This document shows positions 9,064-18,444 of a stretch of 64,000 nucleotides of DNA, piece after piece (the stretch's first letter is position 1; the number at the start of each line of letters is the position of its first letter). The translations under genes and the position numbers were made by a program. The notes below the pieces were generated by a model. That model saw nothing but the letters and a program-made list of their open reading frames with translations. It was not told the DNA's origin and did no database searches. This DNA comes from Gemmatimonadota bacterium (lineage in GTDB: Bacteria > Gemmatimonadota > Gemmatimonadetes > Palauibacterales > Palauibacteraceae): contig JAJCZV010000062.1 in assembly GCA_029262175.1 (NCBI GenBank), positions 1 to 64,000 on the forward strand. The letters run 5' to 3'.

Positions 9064-11487
9064 ATGATGGAAACCCTCCGACAGGACATACGCTTCGGAC
9101 TCCGCGCACTACGTAGAAACCCCGGTTTCACGGCTATCGCGCTCATCACGATCGCGCTCGGGATCGGTGTGAACACGTCGATTTTCAGCGTTGTAAACGC
9201 GGTGCTGCTGCGACCGATGTCGTATCCCGAGTCTGGCGAACTGTACATGCTTTGGGAGAACCAGGAGCTTCGAGGCGGTCCGGCGACCGAGTGGACGGGC
9301 AGAAGCACGTTCGCCGATTGGCGCGATCGGTCGGAGACGTTCTCGCACATGTCAGCCGTCACGGGGTGGGCACCGAATCTCGTTGGCGACGATCGACCGA
9401 CCGTGCTCCAGGGCGCGCTGGTCAATCCGGGCTACTTCGCGATGTTGGGTGCGGAGCCCGCGATCGGACGCGGCTTCTCGGCCGAAGAAGAGACGCCGGG
9501 AAACGATGGTGTGATCGTCCTTGGCTATGATCTGTGGCAAGAGCGATTCGGAGGGGACGAACGGGTCATCGGCACGTCGCTCACGTTGAACGGCGAGCCG
9601 AACGTGGTGATCGGAATCGCGCCGGCCGGCTTCCAGGGCCCGATCCTCAACACGGCCCAGATCTGGGGCGTGCTCCCGATCGATCGGTCCAACGATGACC
9701 GAGGTGCCTACTTCCTTCAGGTCATCGCGCGCGCGCGGCCCGGGACGGCGACCGAGACGCTCGAGGCCGACATGGCCCGGGTAGCGGCTGGGATCGCCCA
9801 GGAGAATCCCACCGACTACAACGATGTCGGCGTGACCGTGCAGCCCCTGCGGGATGCCGTCGTCGGGCCGATCCGGACACCGCTCCTCGTGCTGCTCGGC
9901 ACGGTGGCTCTCGTGCTGCTGATCGCGTGCGCCAACGTCGCAAACCTCCAACTCGCCCGCGCTTCGGTTCGCGAGCGGGAGCTCGCGGTCCGGGCGTCCC
10001 TCGGGGCAGGGCGGGGCCGCATCGCCAGACAGCTTCTTACTGAAAGCGTCGTGCTGGCGGTAGGAGGCGGCTTGCTCGGGCTCGCCCTCGGGGTTTGGGG
10101 TACAGCGCTCCTTGTTCAGTTGGCCCCAGCTGGATTACCGCGTGCCAACGAGATCGGTTTGGACGCGACAGTGTTTCTCTTTGGTCTGGGCGCCTCGGTG
10201 CTCACTGGACTGCTGTTCGGTCTCGCCCCTGCCTTGAATCATGTCGCGGAATCTTCCGCGCAGGCGCTTCGCGAAGGAACGCGCGGCTCTTCGACTGCAG
10301 CCGGCGGTCGTCTCCGCAGCGTGCTCGTGATCGGCGAGTTGGCCCTCGGGGTGACCGTATTGGTCGCAGCCGGCCTCCTCCTCCGAAGTTTCGAGGAGAT
10401 GAGAAACGTGGATCCGGGTTTTCGCGTCGACAACGCCTTGAGCGCGCGGGTTCTCCTGCCGTCGGTCGACTACCCCGAGTCCGAGAACATTCCAGCCTTT
10501 ATCGACCAACTCGAAGCGCGACTACGCGCGCGTCCCGGCGTCCGCGCCGTCGGGGCCACCAACGTTCTCCCGCTGGGAGGAAACGTGAACGACGTCTCGT
10601 TCGGGATCGAAGGACGACTTCCCGAACCCGGACGCGAACCCCTCGCCGATTCATGGCGGGTGACGCCGGGATACTTCGAAGCGATGCGCATTCCTCTGAT
10701 CCAAGGTCGCTATCTCGAGGCGACGGACCGCGCCGGGGGACTGAACGTCGCCGTCGTCAGCCGGTCACTAGCGGACGCGCACTTCGAGGGGGCGGACCCG
10801 GTCGGAAAACGGCTCAAGGTGGGCGGCGTCCGCGACCCCGACTCGCCGTGGTGGACGATCGTAGGCGTCGTCGAGACCGTACGGACCAGGGGGATCGCCA
10901 CCGCCACTGAGCCCGAGATCTACGTCCCGCTGGCGCAGATGCCATCGCGCGCTTTGAGTCTCGTGATTCACACGGATGGACCCCCGGCGGGAATGGCGAC
11001 CGATCTACGCGAAGCCGTCTGGGCGTTGGACGCCAACATGCCGGTTTCTCAGGTGGCGACGTTGGAGTCGGTGTTCGCGACCAGCATCGCCCCGCAACGG
11101 TTCATCAGTCTGTTGTTGGGTGCCTTTGCGGCTCTGGCTCTCGTGTTGGCGGCGGTCGGGATTTACGGCGTCATGGCGTTCATGGTGTCGCAGCGAACCC
11201 GCGAGATCGGCGTGCGGATGGCACTCGGTGCACGTCCGAACGACGTGCTCGCATCCGTCATGTCACGCGGGTTGCTTCTCACCGGGTTGGGGGTAGTCGT
11301 CGGGCTCCTCGCGGCGGTCGGCGCCGGACGAGCCCTCTCGACCTTGCTGTTCTCCGTGAGCCCGGTCGATCCAATCACGCTCGTCTCCGTCGTCACGTTG
11401 CTGAGCGCGGCCGCGATGTTTGCCTGCTACTGGCCCGCGCGACGTGCGACGCGCGTGGACCCGATCATCACCTTGCGCGCGGAATAG
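9064..11487 (+). CDS. Large FtsX/MacB-type ABC permease (ADOP family), copy 3
   Basis: About 807 residues. It begins MMETLRQDIRFGLRALRRNPGF, matching the N-terminal family motif, and ends YWPARRATRVDPIITLRAE. Both FtsX blocks are present, with ELAVRASLGAGRGRIARQLLTE in the first and REIGVRMALGARPNDV in the second. The open frame continues upstream to 8989, inside the end of copy 2, but that extension has no family match. The ATG pair at 9064 and 9067 follows an AGAGAGG ribosome binding site (5-base spacing to 9067). It is tightly coupled to copy 2. Confidence 0.94.
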   Translation: MMETLRQDIRFGLRALRRNPGFTAIALITIALGIGVNTSIFSVVNAVLLRPMSYPESGELYMLWENQELRGGPATEWTGRSTFADWRDRSETFSHMSAVTGWAPNLVGDDRPTVLQGALVNPGYFAMLGAEPAIGRGFSAEEETPGNDGVIVLGYDLWQERFGGDERVIGTSLTLNGEPNVVIGIAPAGFQGPILNTAQIWGVLPIDRSNDDRGAYFLQVIARARPGTATETLEADMARVAAGIAQENPTDYNDVGVTVQPLRDAVVGPIRTPLLVLLGTVALVLLIACANVANLQLARASVRERELAVRASLGAGRGRIARQLLTESVVLAVGGGLLGLALGVWGTALLVQLAPAGLPRANEIGLDATVFLFGLGASVLTGLLFGLAPALNHVAESSAQALREGTRGSSTAAGGRLRSVLVIGELALGVTVLVAAGLLLRSFEEMRNVDPGFRVDNALSARVLLPSVDYPESENIPAFIDQLEARLRARPGVRAVGATNVLPLGGNVNDVSFGIEGRLPEPGREPLADSWRVTPGYFEAMRIPLIQGRYLEATDRAGGLNVAVVSRSLADAHFEGADPVGKRLKVGGVRDPDSPWWTIVGVVETVRTRGIATATEPEIYVPLAQMPSRALSLVIHTDGPPAGMATDLREAVWALDANMPVSQVATLESVFATSIAPQRFISLLLGAFAALALVLAAVGIYGVMAFMVSQRTREIGVRMALGARPNDVLASVMSRGLLLTGLGVVVGLLAAVGAGRALSTLLFSVSPVDPITLVSVVTLLSAAAMFACYWPARRATRVDPIITLRAE

Positions 11488-11502
11488 GACGGCACTCGCC
11501 TC

Positions 11503-13998
11503 TTGGATCGCCTGCTTCAGGATCTGGCGTTCGCCTTTCGCTCGCTTCGTCGCCGTCCGGTCGTGGCGATCGTGCCCGTGTTCACGTTGGCCCTCGGCAT
11601 CGGTGCGAGCACCGCCGTGTTCAGCGTTTTCGATTCGGTGCTGCTCACGCCGCCGCCGTACCGCGAGCCGGATCGACTCGTGCTCCTGTGGCACAGACTG
11701 CCGGCGCTCGGGATCGCGCGCGCCCGTGTCGCCGCGCCCGACGTGGCCGTCTATCGAGAGGGTGCGGATGCGTTCGAAGGGTTGGCGTTCGTTGCTGGAG
11801 CGGACGACAGCGCACTCGAAGGGACGGACGCGACGCATCACGTTCGAGTAGGAGTCGCGACGCCGAATCTCTTCCGCGTTCTCGGAGTCGAAGCCCAAAT
11901 CGGTCGGACCTTCCAACCGAACGAGGGCGTGCTCAGCGCAGCCCAGCTTGCGGATCCCGACTTTCAAGCGGCACCGGGGCCGATCCTTCTGGGATACGAG
12001 ATATGGTCGCAACGCTTCGGTCGTGACGAAGGTGTCGTCGGTCGGACGCTCCGATTTGGGGGAGCCCCGAGACTGGTCGTGGGCGTCCTTCCTCCCGACT
12101 TCGAGTTGCTTCTCCCACCCGGCACGGGCGTGCCGACCGATATCGATGCGTGGACACCTCTCGCCATCCCGCCCTACGCCTTCCGACGTCCCGAAGGTCT
12201 ACGCGATCAAGATTCCGATAACACGGGGGCCGTGATCGGTCGACTCCGCCCAGACGTGTCCCTCGACCAAGCTCGCCAGCAAATGGCGATTCTTTCGTCT
12301 CGACAGAGAGAAGCGATCCCTCAATACCGGGAGGCCGGCTTAACCGTTGAAGTCGTCCAACTCCAGGACGACGCGGTCCAGCATGCGAAACCCCTTCTCT
12401 TCGCGCTCATGGGGGCGGTGATGTTCGTCTTGCTGATCGCATGCAGCAACGTCGGCAACATCCTGCTCGCACGCGCGTCGGACCGGCGAGAGGAGATGGC
12501 GGTGCGTGCGGCCCTGGGCGCGGGTCGGGGCCGGCTGGTGCGACAAGTCCTGACGGAGGCGGGCCTGCTTGGCCTAGGGGGTGGGTTGCTCGGTGTGCTG
12601 TGCGCCACATGGGCGGTAGACATTCTACTCGCGTTCGGTCCGACGGGTCTGCCTTCGTCCGAGGACGTGAAGATCAGCGGCTCAGTCCTGAGCTTTGCCG
12701 CCATCGCGGGGGTGGGAGCCACGATGATCTTCGGATCCATGTCGGCGATGGCCATGTCGCGGCGCAGAACGACATCTCTCGGGGCGTCCGGCCCGAGAGG
12801 TGGAGGCGGCCGGACACAGACGCTCCGTAGAGGTCTCGTGATTTGGGAGGTCGCCATGTCCTTCGCCCTCTTGGTCGGGGCGGGCCTCATGCTTCGTACG
12901 AGTGCGAGCCTCCAACGCGTGGACGCCGGATTTGAAGCAGATGGATTGCTGACGCTCAGCGTCGCGCTTCCGGCCGAAGTAGGTGGCCCTGGGGATCGAG
13001 CCCGTTTTGTCGACGCGTTCGAGCGACAGATTCGTGAACTCCCTGGGACGGAGGCGGTCGGTACGGTGGGGGGACTACCGCTCGGCGATGTCGTCTTCCG
13101 ACAGCCCTATGGTCTCGAGGGCTCAACGCCGGACGAATGGTCTGGCAACGAAGCGAACTTCCGAGTGATCACCTCCGAGTATTTCGCGGCGATGGGGACG
13201 CGCCTCCTCGCGGGGCGCTCGTTCACGCCAGCCGAGAACATCAGCGAAGATGAGCGGGTCGCGATCGTAGACGCGAAGCTCGCGGAGAAGCTCGCGCCGG
13301 GTGGAAATGCGGTTGGACGGCGGATCGGTTTTCCTCTCGATGGCGATCCGATTTTCGCCACCATTGTCGGCGTGGCGGAGGACGTACGCTTCCACGACCT
13401 CCGCGAGACCGGGCGTGAGACGATCTACGTGCCTTATCGACAAGAGGCCTCTCGAGCGATCAGCATGGCGGTTCGAACCACGCGTGATTCGCAAACGTCG
13501 ATCACCTCGATTCAAGAGATTGCCCGCGGCCTGAGCGGTGACGTACCGATTCCGGTTTATGCGTTTCGAGACATGGAGTCCTTTGTCTCCCGCGCGCTCG
13601 CGCCCACCCGATTCGCAATGGGTGTGATCGGGTTCTTCGCGGCGGTGGCCGTGGGGCTGGCGGCCGTGGGCTTGTTCGGAGTCATCTCGTATGCCGTAAG
13701 CCGGCGCACGAGGGAGTTCGGAATCCGTCTCGCCCTAGGCGCCCCGACCCGTCGGGTCTTGTCCGACGTGCTCGCCGGAGGGCTCGGGCTCACTGCCATC
13801 GGCCTGGTGATTGGCGCAGGCCTCGCTTTCGCGGGGGCCTCCGCGACCGAGACCCTGCTGTTTGGCGTGGGGCGCGCCGACCTGCCGACCTACGGGCTGG
13901 TAGCGATCCTGGTGCTCGCAGTCACGATCCTGGCCACGTGGCTTCCGGCGCGGAGAGCGGCGTCGGTCGAGCCTCTCGCGGCCCTCAAGCACGAATGA
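11503..13998 (+). CDS. Large FtsX/MacB-type ABC permease (ADOP family), copy 4, TTG start
   Basis: 831 residues, starting at a TTG (11503) that yields the family N-terminus MDRLLQDLAFAFRSLRRRP; no ATG or GTG fits better. The membrane segment contains LALGIGASTAVFSVFDSVLL, the first FtsX block has EEMAVRAALGAGRGRLVRQ and the end reads LPARRAASVEPLAALKHE. The first periplasmic domain is slightly longer than in the paralogs. Its stop overlaps the start of the following peptidase gene (ATGA at 13995-13998), which indicates translational coupling. Confidence 0.93.
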   Translation: MDRLLQDLAFAFRSLRRRPVVAIVPVFTLALGIGASTAVFSVFDSVLLTPPPYREPDRLVLLWHRLPALGIARARVAAPDVAVYREGADAFEGLAFVAGADDSALEGTDATHHVRVGVATPNLFRVLGVEAQIGRTFQPNEGVLSAAQLADPDFQAAPGPILLGYEIWSQRFGRDEGVVGRTLRFGGAPRLVVGVLPPDFELLLPPGTGVPTDIDAWTPLAIPPYAFRRPEGLRDQDSDNTGAVIGRLRPDVSLDQARQQMAILSSRQREAIPQYREAGLTVEVVQLQDDAVQHAKPLLFALMGAVMFVLLIACSNVGNILLARASDRREEMAVRAALGAGRGRLVRQVLTEAGLLGLGGGLLGVLCATWAVDILLAFGPTGLPSSEDVKISGSVLSFAAIAGVGATMIFGSMSAMAMSRRRTTSLGASGPRGGGGRTQTLRRGLVIWEVAMSFALLVGAGLMLRTSASLQRVDAGFEADGLLTLSVALPAEVGGPGDRARFVDAFERQIRELPGTEAVGTVGGLPLGDVVFRQPYGLEGSTPDEWSGNEANFRVITSEYFAAMGTRLLAGRSFTPAENISEDERVAIVDAKLAEKLAPGGNAVGRRIGFPLDGDPIFATIVGVAEDVRFHDLRETGRETIYVPYRQEASRAISMAVRTTRDSQTSITSIQEIARGLSGDVPIPVYAFRDMESFVSRALAPTRFAMGVIGFFAAVAVGLAAVGLFGVISYAVSRRTREFGIRLALGAPTRRVLSDVLAGGLGLTAIGLVIGAGLAFAGASATETLLFGVGRADLPTYGLVAILVLAVTILATWLPARRAASVEPLAALKHE

Positions 13999-14885
13999 AC
14001 CGAAGCGTGAAGCGAGTCGCGGCAGTCCTGGGGCCAGTAGCGGTCTTCTCCGCGACACCCTTTGTCGCCCAAACGCCCGAGCCCGCCGGTTATGCCCACC
14101 GCTATGAAACGGAGCACTTCGTTTTCCTCGCCCGGGAGGGTGAGGCGACCCGTAGCGAGCTCCAATGGGCTGGCGGCCGGGCAGAGGGTTGGTTCGAAAA
14201 CGTCCGGGGTGTCCTGGGCGAGGATCGAACGCCCAGCGCCCAGTTGGTCGTGCTCATCGATGGGAGCGGGGTTGGAAGTGGGGCCGTGCCACATGTCGAT
14301 GGACAGGGACGACTTTTTCTCTATCGCTACACCGACGACTTCCAGGATTACCTCGACTCGCTTCTCCACGAACTGGTACATGCGTTTCGACGCACCACCG
14401 GATATCCGTACCTCGGCTTTGTCGAGGAGGGCGTTGCCGCCGCTATAGATGAGGCGTTTCTTCCTGATAAGATGAGTTTCCCGCTTTACGGTTTCTCGGC
14501 GGATCTCGTAGCTGGACACTTGTTCAAGGTCGATCGTGCGATCCCGCTAGGCGTATTGAGGACACGCCATCGTGCCCTCAATTTGCGGTGCCAGATTCAG
14601 TCGTACTCCGAGCGCGTGTCCTTCTTCGGTCACCTGCGCGACACGTTCGGTCTAGCCGCGCTCATCGATTTCATCTACGACCCTGCGGGCGTTGATTCGG
14701 CCGGGTACGAGCATGCATTCGGGCGTTCGTTCTCCGACTTGGTCGGGGATTGGGAAGTCGCGCTTTCCCAGCGTCACCGCGCGATCCCAGACGCCGACGC
14801 CCAGTGGGCGGCATACATTGGCGAATCTCCCGCGAAGTATCAGAACATCTGTAAACCAGGCAAGGACTACTCGGTGGCTGAATGA
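13995..14885 (+). CDS. Secreted zinc peptidase-like protein (HELVH...E), embedded in the exporter operon
   Basis: 296 residues with an N-terminal signal sequence (MNRSVKRVAAVLG...FVAQ, probable cleavage near residue 25). The motif HELVHAF is at 125-131, followed by EE at 144-145, the spacing of a gluzincin zinc site (HExxH plus a downstream Glu). The start ATG overlaps the stop of permease 4 and its own stop overlaps the next ATPase start, both as ATGA, so it is translated as part of the exporter operon. I do not recognise a named family beyond the zinc-peptidase fold. It could process an exported peptide, trim a cell-envelope protein, or be a structural part of the exporter. Confidence 0.8.
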   Translation: MNRSVKRVAAVLGPVAVFSATPFVAQTPEPAGYAHRYETEHFVFLAREGEATRSELQWAGGRAEGWFENVRGVLGEDRTPSAQLVVLIDGSGVGSGAVPHVDGQGRLFLYRYTDDFQDYLDSLLHELVHAFRRTTGYPYLGFVEEGVAAAIDEAFLPDKMSFPLYGFSADLVAGHLFKVDRAIPLGVLRTRHRALNLRCQIQSYSERVSFFGHLRDTFGLAALIDFIYDPAGVDSAGYEHAFGRSFSDLVGDWEVALSQRHRAIPDADAQWAAYIGESPAKYQNICKPGKDYSVAE

Positions 14886-15550
14886 TTCGCCTCAAAGGCA
14901 TAGAAAAGAGCTATCCCTACAAGGGTGGACGGACGTGGGTGCTGCGTCGCATCGATCTCGAGATCGCCGAGGGCGATTTCGTCACCATCACGGGCCCGTC
15001 CGGGGCGGGGAAGTCGACGTTGCTCGGGATTCTCGGGCTGCTGGACGGCGCCTTCGACGGGGAGTACTGGTTTGTTGATGAGCCGGTACACGCGCTCAAA
15101 CCGAAACACCGGAACGAACTCCACAAAGCTTACATCGGGTTCGTATTTCAGCAGTACCATCTGATCGATGATCTCACGGTGTACGAGAACCTCGAGATCC
15201 CTCTGTCGTATCGAGACATCAAGAAGTCGGAACGTCAGGCCACGGTTGCCGATATCCTGGACCGTTTCAATATCGTCGGGAAGAAGGATCTCTTCCCCAA
15301 CCAACTGTCCGGCGGTCAGCAGCAACAGGTGGCGGTCGCGCGCGCGATGATCTGCCAGCCGAAGTTGATTCTGGCCGACGAGCCGACCGGAAGCCTCCAT
15401 TCGAGCCAGGGTGAGAAGATCATGCAGATGCTGAAGACGCTCAACGATGAAGGCACCACGATCGTGCAGGTAACGCACGATCCCAACGTGGCGGCGTACG
15501 GGGATCGCCAGATCAACCTCGCGGATGGCTGGATGGTGGACGAAGGCTGA
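14882..15550 (+). CDS. ABC transporter ATP-binding protein, MacB/LolD type (second of two)
   Basis: 222 residues. Walker A GPSGAGKST is at 38-46, the Q-loop FVFQQYH near 88-93, the signature LSGGQQQQ at 142-149 and Walker B LILADEPTGSL at 162-172, then an H-loop THD. In the usual DEPTGNLD motif Asn-Leu-Asp is replaced by Ser-Leu-His, so the D-loop aspartate is not in its normal place. The start overlaps the peptidase stop (ATGA). It shares the MacB-type layout with the ATPase at 3288 but differs clearly, which suggests that the two serve different permeases. Confidence 0.93.
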   Translation: MIRLKGIEKSYPYKGGRTWVLRRIDLEIAEGDFVTITGPSGAGKSTLLGILGLLDGAFDGEYWFVDEPVHALKPKHRNELHKAYIGFVFQQYHLIDDLTVYENLEIPLSYRDIKKSERQATVADILDRFNIVGKKDLFPNQLSGGQQQQVAVARAMICQPKLILADEPTGSLHSSQGEKIMQMLKTLNDEGTTIVQVTHDPNVAAYGDRQINLADGWMVDEG

Positions 15551-15629
15551 CGCGCCAGCTGACGGTCGCGCCAGCGGGGGCAGGGCCACAGGTTTTGCCC
15601 ATGCCGCTTAGAGAAAGCTCGCCCAACCG

Positions 15630-17018
15630 ATGTCTCCAGTGGATCCCGTGACCCCCCGCGGGGCACCGCCTCGTGTTCTGATCGCGGACGACCAGAAGGA
15701 CGTCCTCAGGGCGCTTCAACTTCTGTTGAAGGCCGAAGGGTTCGGTGTCGAAGCCGCCACGTCCCCGCCAGGGATCCTCAGCGCGCTCGAGTCGCAAGAC
15801 TTCGACGTGGTGCTCATGGATCTCAACTATGCGCGCGATACCACGTCTGGGCGCGAGGGTCTGGACCTGATCCCAAGGATCAAAGCGTTGGACGCGTCGC
15901 TCCCGGTCGTGGTGATGACCGCGTGGGGTTCTATCGATGGGGCGGTGGAAGCGATCCGAAAGGGGGCCGGGAACTACGTCGAAAAGCCGTGGGACAACGA
16001 GCGCTTGCTCTCGACCTTGCGGACTCAGATCGAACTGGGGCGCGCCGTGCGACGCGCTCAACACCTCGAACTCGAAAACCGACTCCTGCGCGAGCGGGAC
16101 GCGCCAGATTTCATCGCCGTGTCACGTGCCATGCAGCCGGTTCTGAAATTGATCGAACGGGTCGGACCGTCCGACGCGAGCGTCCTCATCACGGGGGAAC
16201 CCGGCGCCGGCAAAGAGGTCGTCGCCCGCTGGCTCCACGCCAAGTCCGCTCGCGCCGAACGGCCGCTCATCACCGTCAACGCCGGTGGTCTGTCCGAGAC
16301 GCTTTTCGAGAGCGAGATGTTCGGGCACGTGAAGGGCGCGTTCACCGATGCCAAGTCCGATCGCGTCGGGTACTTCGAGCTCGCCAATGGTGGCACGCTG
16401 TTTCTCGACGAGGTCGGCAACTTGGCGCTCGGCCAGCAAGCGCGACTGCTACGAGCGCTCGAATCGGGAGAGTTTCAGCGTGTCGGTTCCTCGAGGACCC
16501 GACGCGCCGACGTTCGAGTGCTTTCCGCAACGAACGCCGACCTTCCCGAACGAGTGGCCGAAGAACGATTTCGCGAAGACCTGCTCTATCGGCTGAACTC
16601 CGTCCAGATCTCGATCCCTCCGCTTCGAGAGCGACGGGAAGACATTCCAGAGCTCGCGGCGCACTTTCTTCGCGAACCCACCAAGCGATACGGTCGCGAC
16701 CTCGAGTTCTCTCAAGATGCGATGCGCGCGCTCCTGTCCCACCCATGGCCCGGGAATGTCCGCGAGTTGCGGCACTCGATCGAGCGCGCCGTTCTCATGG
16801 CCGAGGAAAAGACGGTCAGCGCCGAGGACTTGGGGCTTCTGCGTGCGGGCGGAGCGGGTGTGCGACTCGATGACCTGACGCTCGAGGCGGCCGAACGGAT
16901 TCTGATTCAGCGAGCGCTCGCTCGCTGCGACGGGAACGTGAGTCGCGCGGCGGAGGCTCTCGGGTTGAGTCGGGGGGCGCTCTATCGCCGCCTCGAACGA
17001 CACGACCTCGAGGCCTGA
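15630..17018 (+). CDS. NtrC-type response regulator, sigma-54 activator with GAFTDA loop
   Basis: 462 residues in three domains. The receiver domain (about 14-135) has acidic residues at 20-21, the phospho-acceptor Asp64 in VLMDLNYARD and Lys119 in YVEKP. The AAA+ domain (about 160-390) has Walker A GEPGAGKE at 189-196, the sigma-54 contact loop as GAFTDA at 236-241 and Walker B GGTLFLDEVGNL. A Fis-type helix-turn-helix closes the protein (RAAEALGLSRGALYRRLERH). The usual loop is GAFTGA; the Asp variant keeps the key Thr. The cognate kinase gene starts 22 bases downstream. The likely targets are the exporter genes upstream. Confidence 0.93.
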   Translation: MSPVDPVTPRGAPPRVLIADDQKDVLRALQLLLKAEGFGVEAATSPPGILSALESQDFDVVLMDLNYARDTTSGREGLDLIPRIKALDASLPVVVMTAWGSIDGAVEAIRKGAGNYVEKPWDNERLLSTLRTQIELGRAVRRAQHLELENRLLRERDAPDFIAVSRAMQPVLKLIERVGPSDASVLITGEPGAGKEVVARWLHAKSARAERPLITVNAGGLSETLFESEMFGHVKGAFTDAKSDRVGYFELANGGTLFLDEVGNLALGQQARLLRALESGEFQRVGSSRTRRADVRVLSATNADLPERVAEERFREDLLYRLNSVQISIPPLRERREDIPELAAHFLREPTKRYGRDLEFSQDAMRALLSHPWPGNVRELRHSIERAVLMAEEKTVSAEDLGLLRAGGAGVRLDDLTLEAAERILIQRALARCDGNVSRAAEALGLSRGALYRRLERHDLEA

Positions 17019-17040
17019 CAGCAAAGCGGGTGAGACCGAG

Positions 17041-18444
17041 ATGACGCGGCCCGGAATCCGTTACGAGTGGAGGGTACCGCTCCTTTCTTTTCTCAGCGCG
17101 TTGCCCGCCATCGTGGTCGCTATGACGCTGGTCTGGATCAGCGACTTCTCGACCCGACTTCAATGGACGCTCACGATCGTGACGGCGGGCGGTTGGCTGG
17201 GGTTCTGGCTCGCTTTGCGAGAACGCTTGATCCGGCCGTTGCAGACCATGTCCAACATGGTTGCCGCGCTTCAAGAGGGTGACTACACGATGCGAGCTCG
17301 GCTCGGTCGTCCCGACGACTCCTTGGGGCTCGTTGCGTTCGAGGTGAATCAACTCGGTCAGACGCTGCGCGAGCAAAGACTAGAAGTCTTGGAGGCGACG
17401 GCACTGTTGCGTCGCGTCATGGCCGAGATCGACGTCGCGGTGTTTGCATTCGACAGCGACGACCGGCTCGTGCTGGCCAACCGAGCCAGCGAGCGTCTGC
17501 TCGATCGTTCGGAGGAGAGCATGATCGGGCGACGGGCGGGTTCGCTGCACTTGCAGGAACTCCTGACAGGTCCGCCGCGGACCGTCGCGGACATGGTGTT
17601 CCCCGGCGGCGCCAGCCGTTGGGAGCTGCGTGTAAGCCATTTTCGCCAGGAGGGTAAGCCTCACCGATTGCTGGTTGTCGCCGATCTCTCTCGCGTGTTG
17701 CGCGAAGAGGAACGAACGGCCTGGCAGCGGCTCGTCCGCGTGCTCGGCCACGAGATCAACAACTCGCTCGCTCCGATCCAGTCCATCGCGCAGAGTCTCT
17801 CTACGTCTGCGAGAAGACAGCTCGCATCCGGCCACGATTCGGACCCCGATCTCGTTCTCGGCGAGGGGTCGGCCCCGGGTCAGCCCGTGAAAGACGAGGA
17901 CTTCATCCAGGGTCTGGACATCATCTCTAGTCGAGCCGAGGCGTTGAGCCGGTTCTTGTCCTCGTATGCCCGGCTGGCGCGCCTCCCTCCGCCATCGGTC
18001 CGACAGGTCGAGGTCGAGGACTGGGTGGAGCGCATTGTCGGCCTCGAGACGCGCTTGGCGGTCGAGTTGATCCGGGGCCCGCCCGTGACGATTCAGGCGG
18101 ATGGAGATCAGCTCGATCAATTGTTGATCAACCTCGTGGACAACGCCGTCGATGCGGCGTCGGAGTCGGGGGGCGGAGTGCGAGTAGGGTGGAGGTCGTC
18201 GCGGCGCCAGTTGGAGGTCTGGGTCGAGGACGATGGCCCGGGATTGGCCGACACCGCGAACCTGTTCGTCCCGTTCTACACGACCAAAGGAAGCGGGTCC
18301 GGAATCGGGCTCGTCCTATGTCGCGAGATCGCGGAGGCCCACCGAGGCTCGCTGACGCTCCGAAATCGAACCAGTGCCCAAGGATGCGTCGCGCGTCTCA
18401 CGCTACCTACCTCGAAGCAGAAATCCGGTCCGACATCGGCGTGA
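17041..18444 (+). CDS. NtrY-like sensor histidine kinase (HAMP, PAS, HisKA, HATPase)
   Basis: 467 residues. Two membrane segments lie at about 12-34 and 42-60 with almost no periplasmic loop, so it probably senses an intracellular or membrane signal. A HAMP linker (about 60-115) and a PAS-like region (about 120-215) precede the H-box VLGHEINNSLAPIQ with His237. The catalytic part has an N-box (LINLVDNAVDAA), a G1 box DDGPGL and a G2 box GSGIGL. It follows the NtrC-type regulator and forms a two-component pair with it. Its 3' end overlaps the convergent antiporter gene by 38 bases. Confidence 0.93.
   Translation: MTRPGIRYEWRVPLLSFLSALPAIVVAMTLVWISDFSTRLQWTLTIVTAGGWLGFWLALRERLIRPLQTMSNMVAALQEGDYTMRARLGRPDDSLGLVAFEVNQLGQTLREQRLEVLEATALLRRVMAEIDVAVFAFDSDDRLVLANRASERLLDRSEESMIGRRAGSLHLQELLTGPPRTVADMVFPGGASRWELRVSHFRQEGKPHRLLVVADLSRVLREEERTAWQRLVRVLGHEINNSLAPIQSIAQSLSTSARRQLASGHDSDPDLVLGEGSAPGQPVKDEDFIQGLDIISSRAEALSRFLSSYARLARLPPPSVRQVEVEDWVERIVGLETRLAVELIRGPPVTIQADGDQLDQLLINLVDNAVDAASESGGGVRVGWRSSRRQLEVWVEDDGPGLADTANLFVPFYTTKGSGSGIGLVLCREIAEAHRGSLTLRNRTSAQGCVARLTLPTSKQKSGPTSA

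Noticed and set aside
15583..15598. Possible sigma-54 promoter GG...TTTTGC before the NtrC-type gene
   Set aside because: The spacing between GG and GC is 11 rather than 10 bases and TGGCAC is absent.
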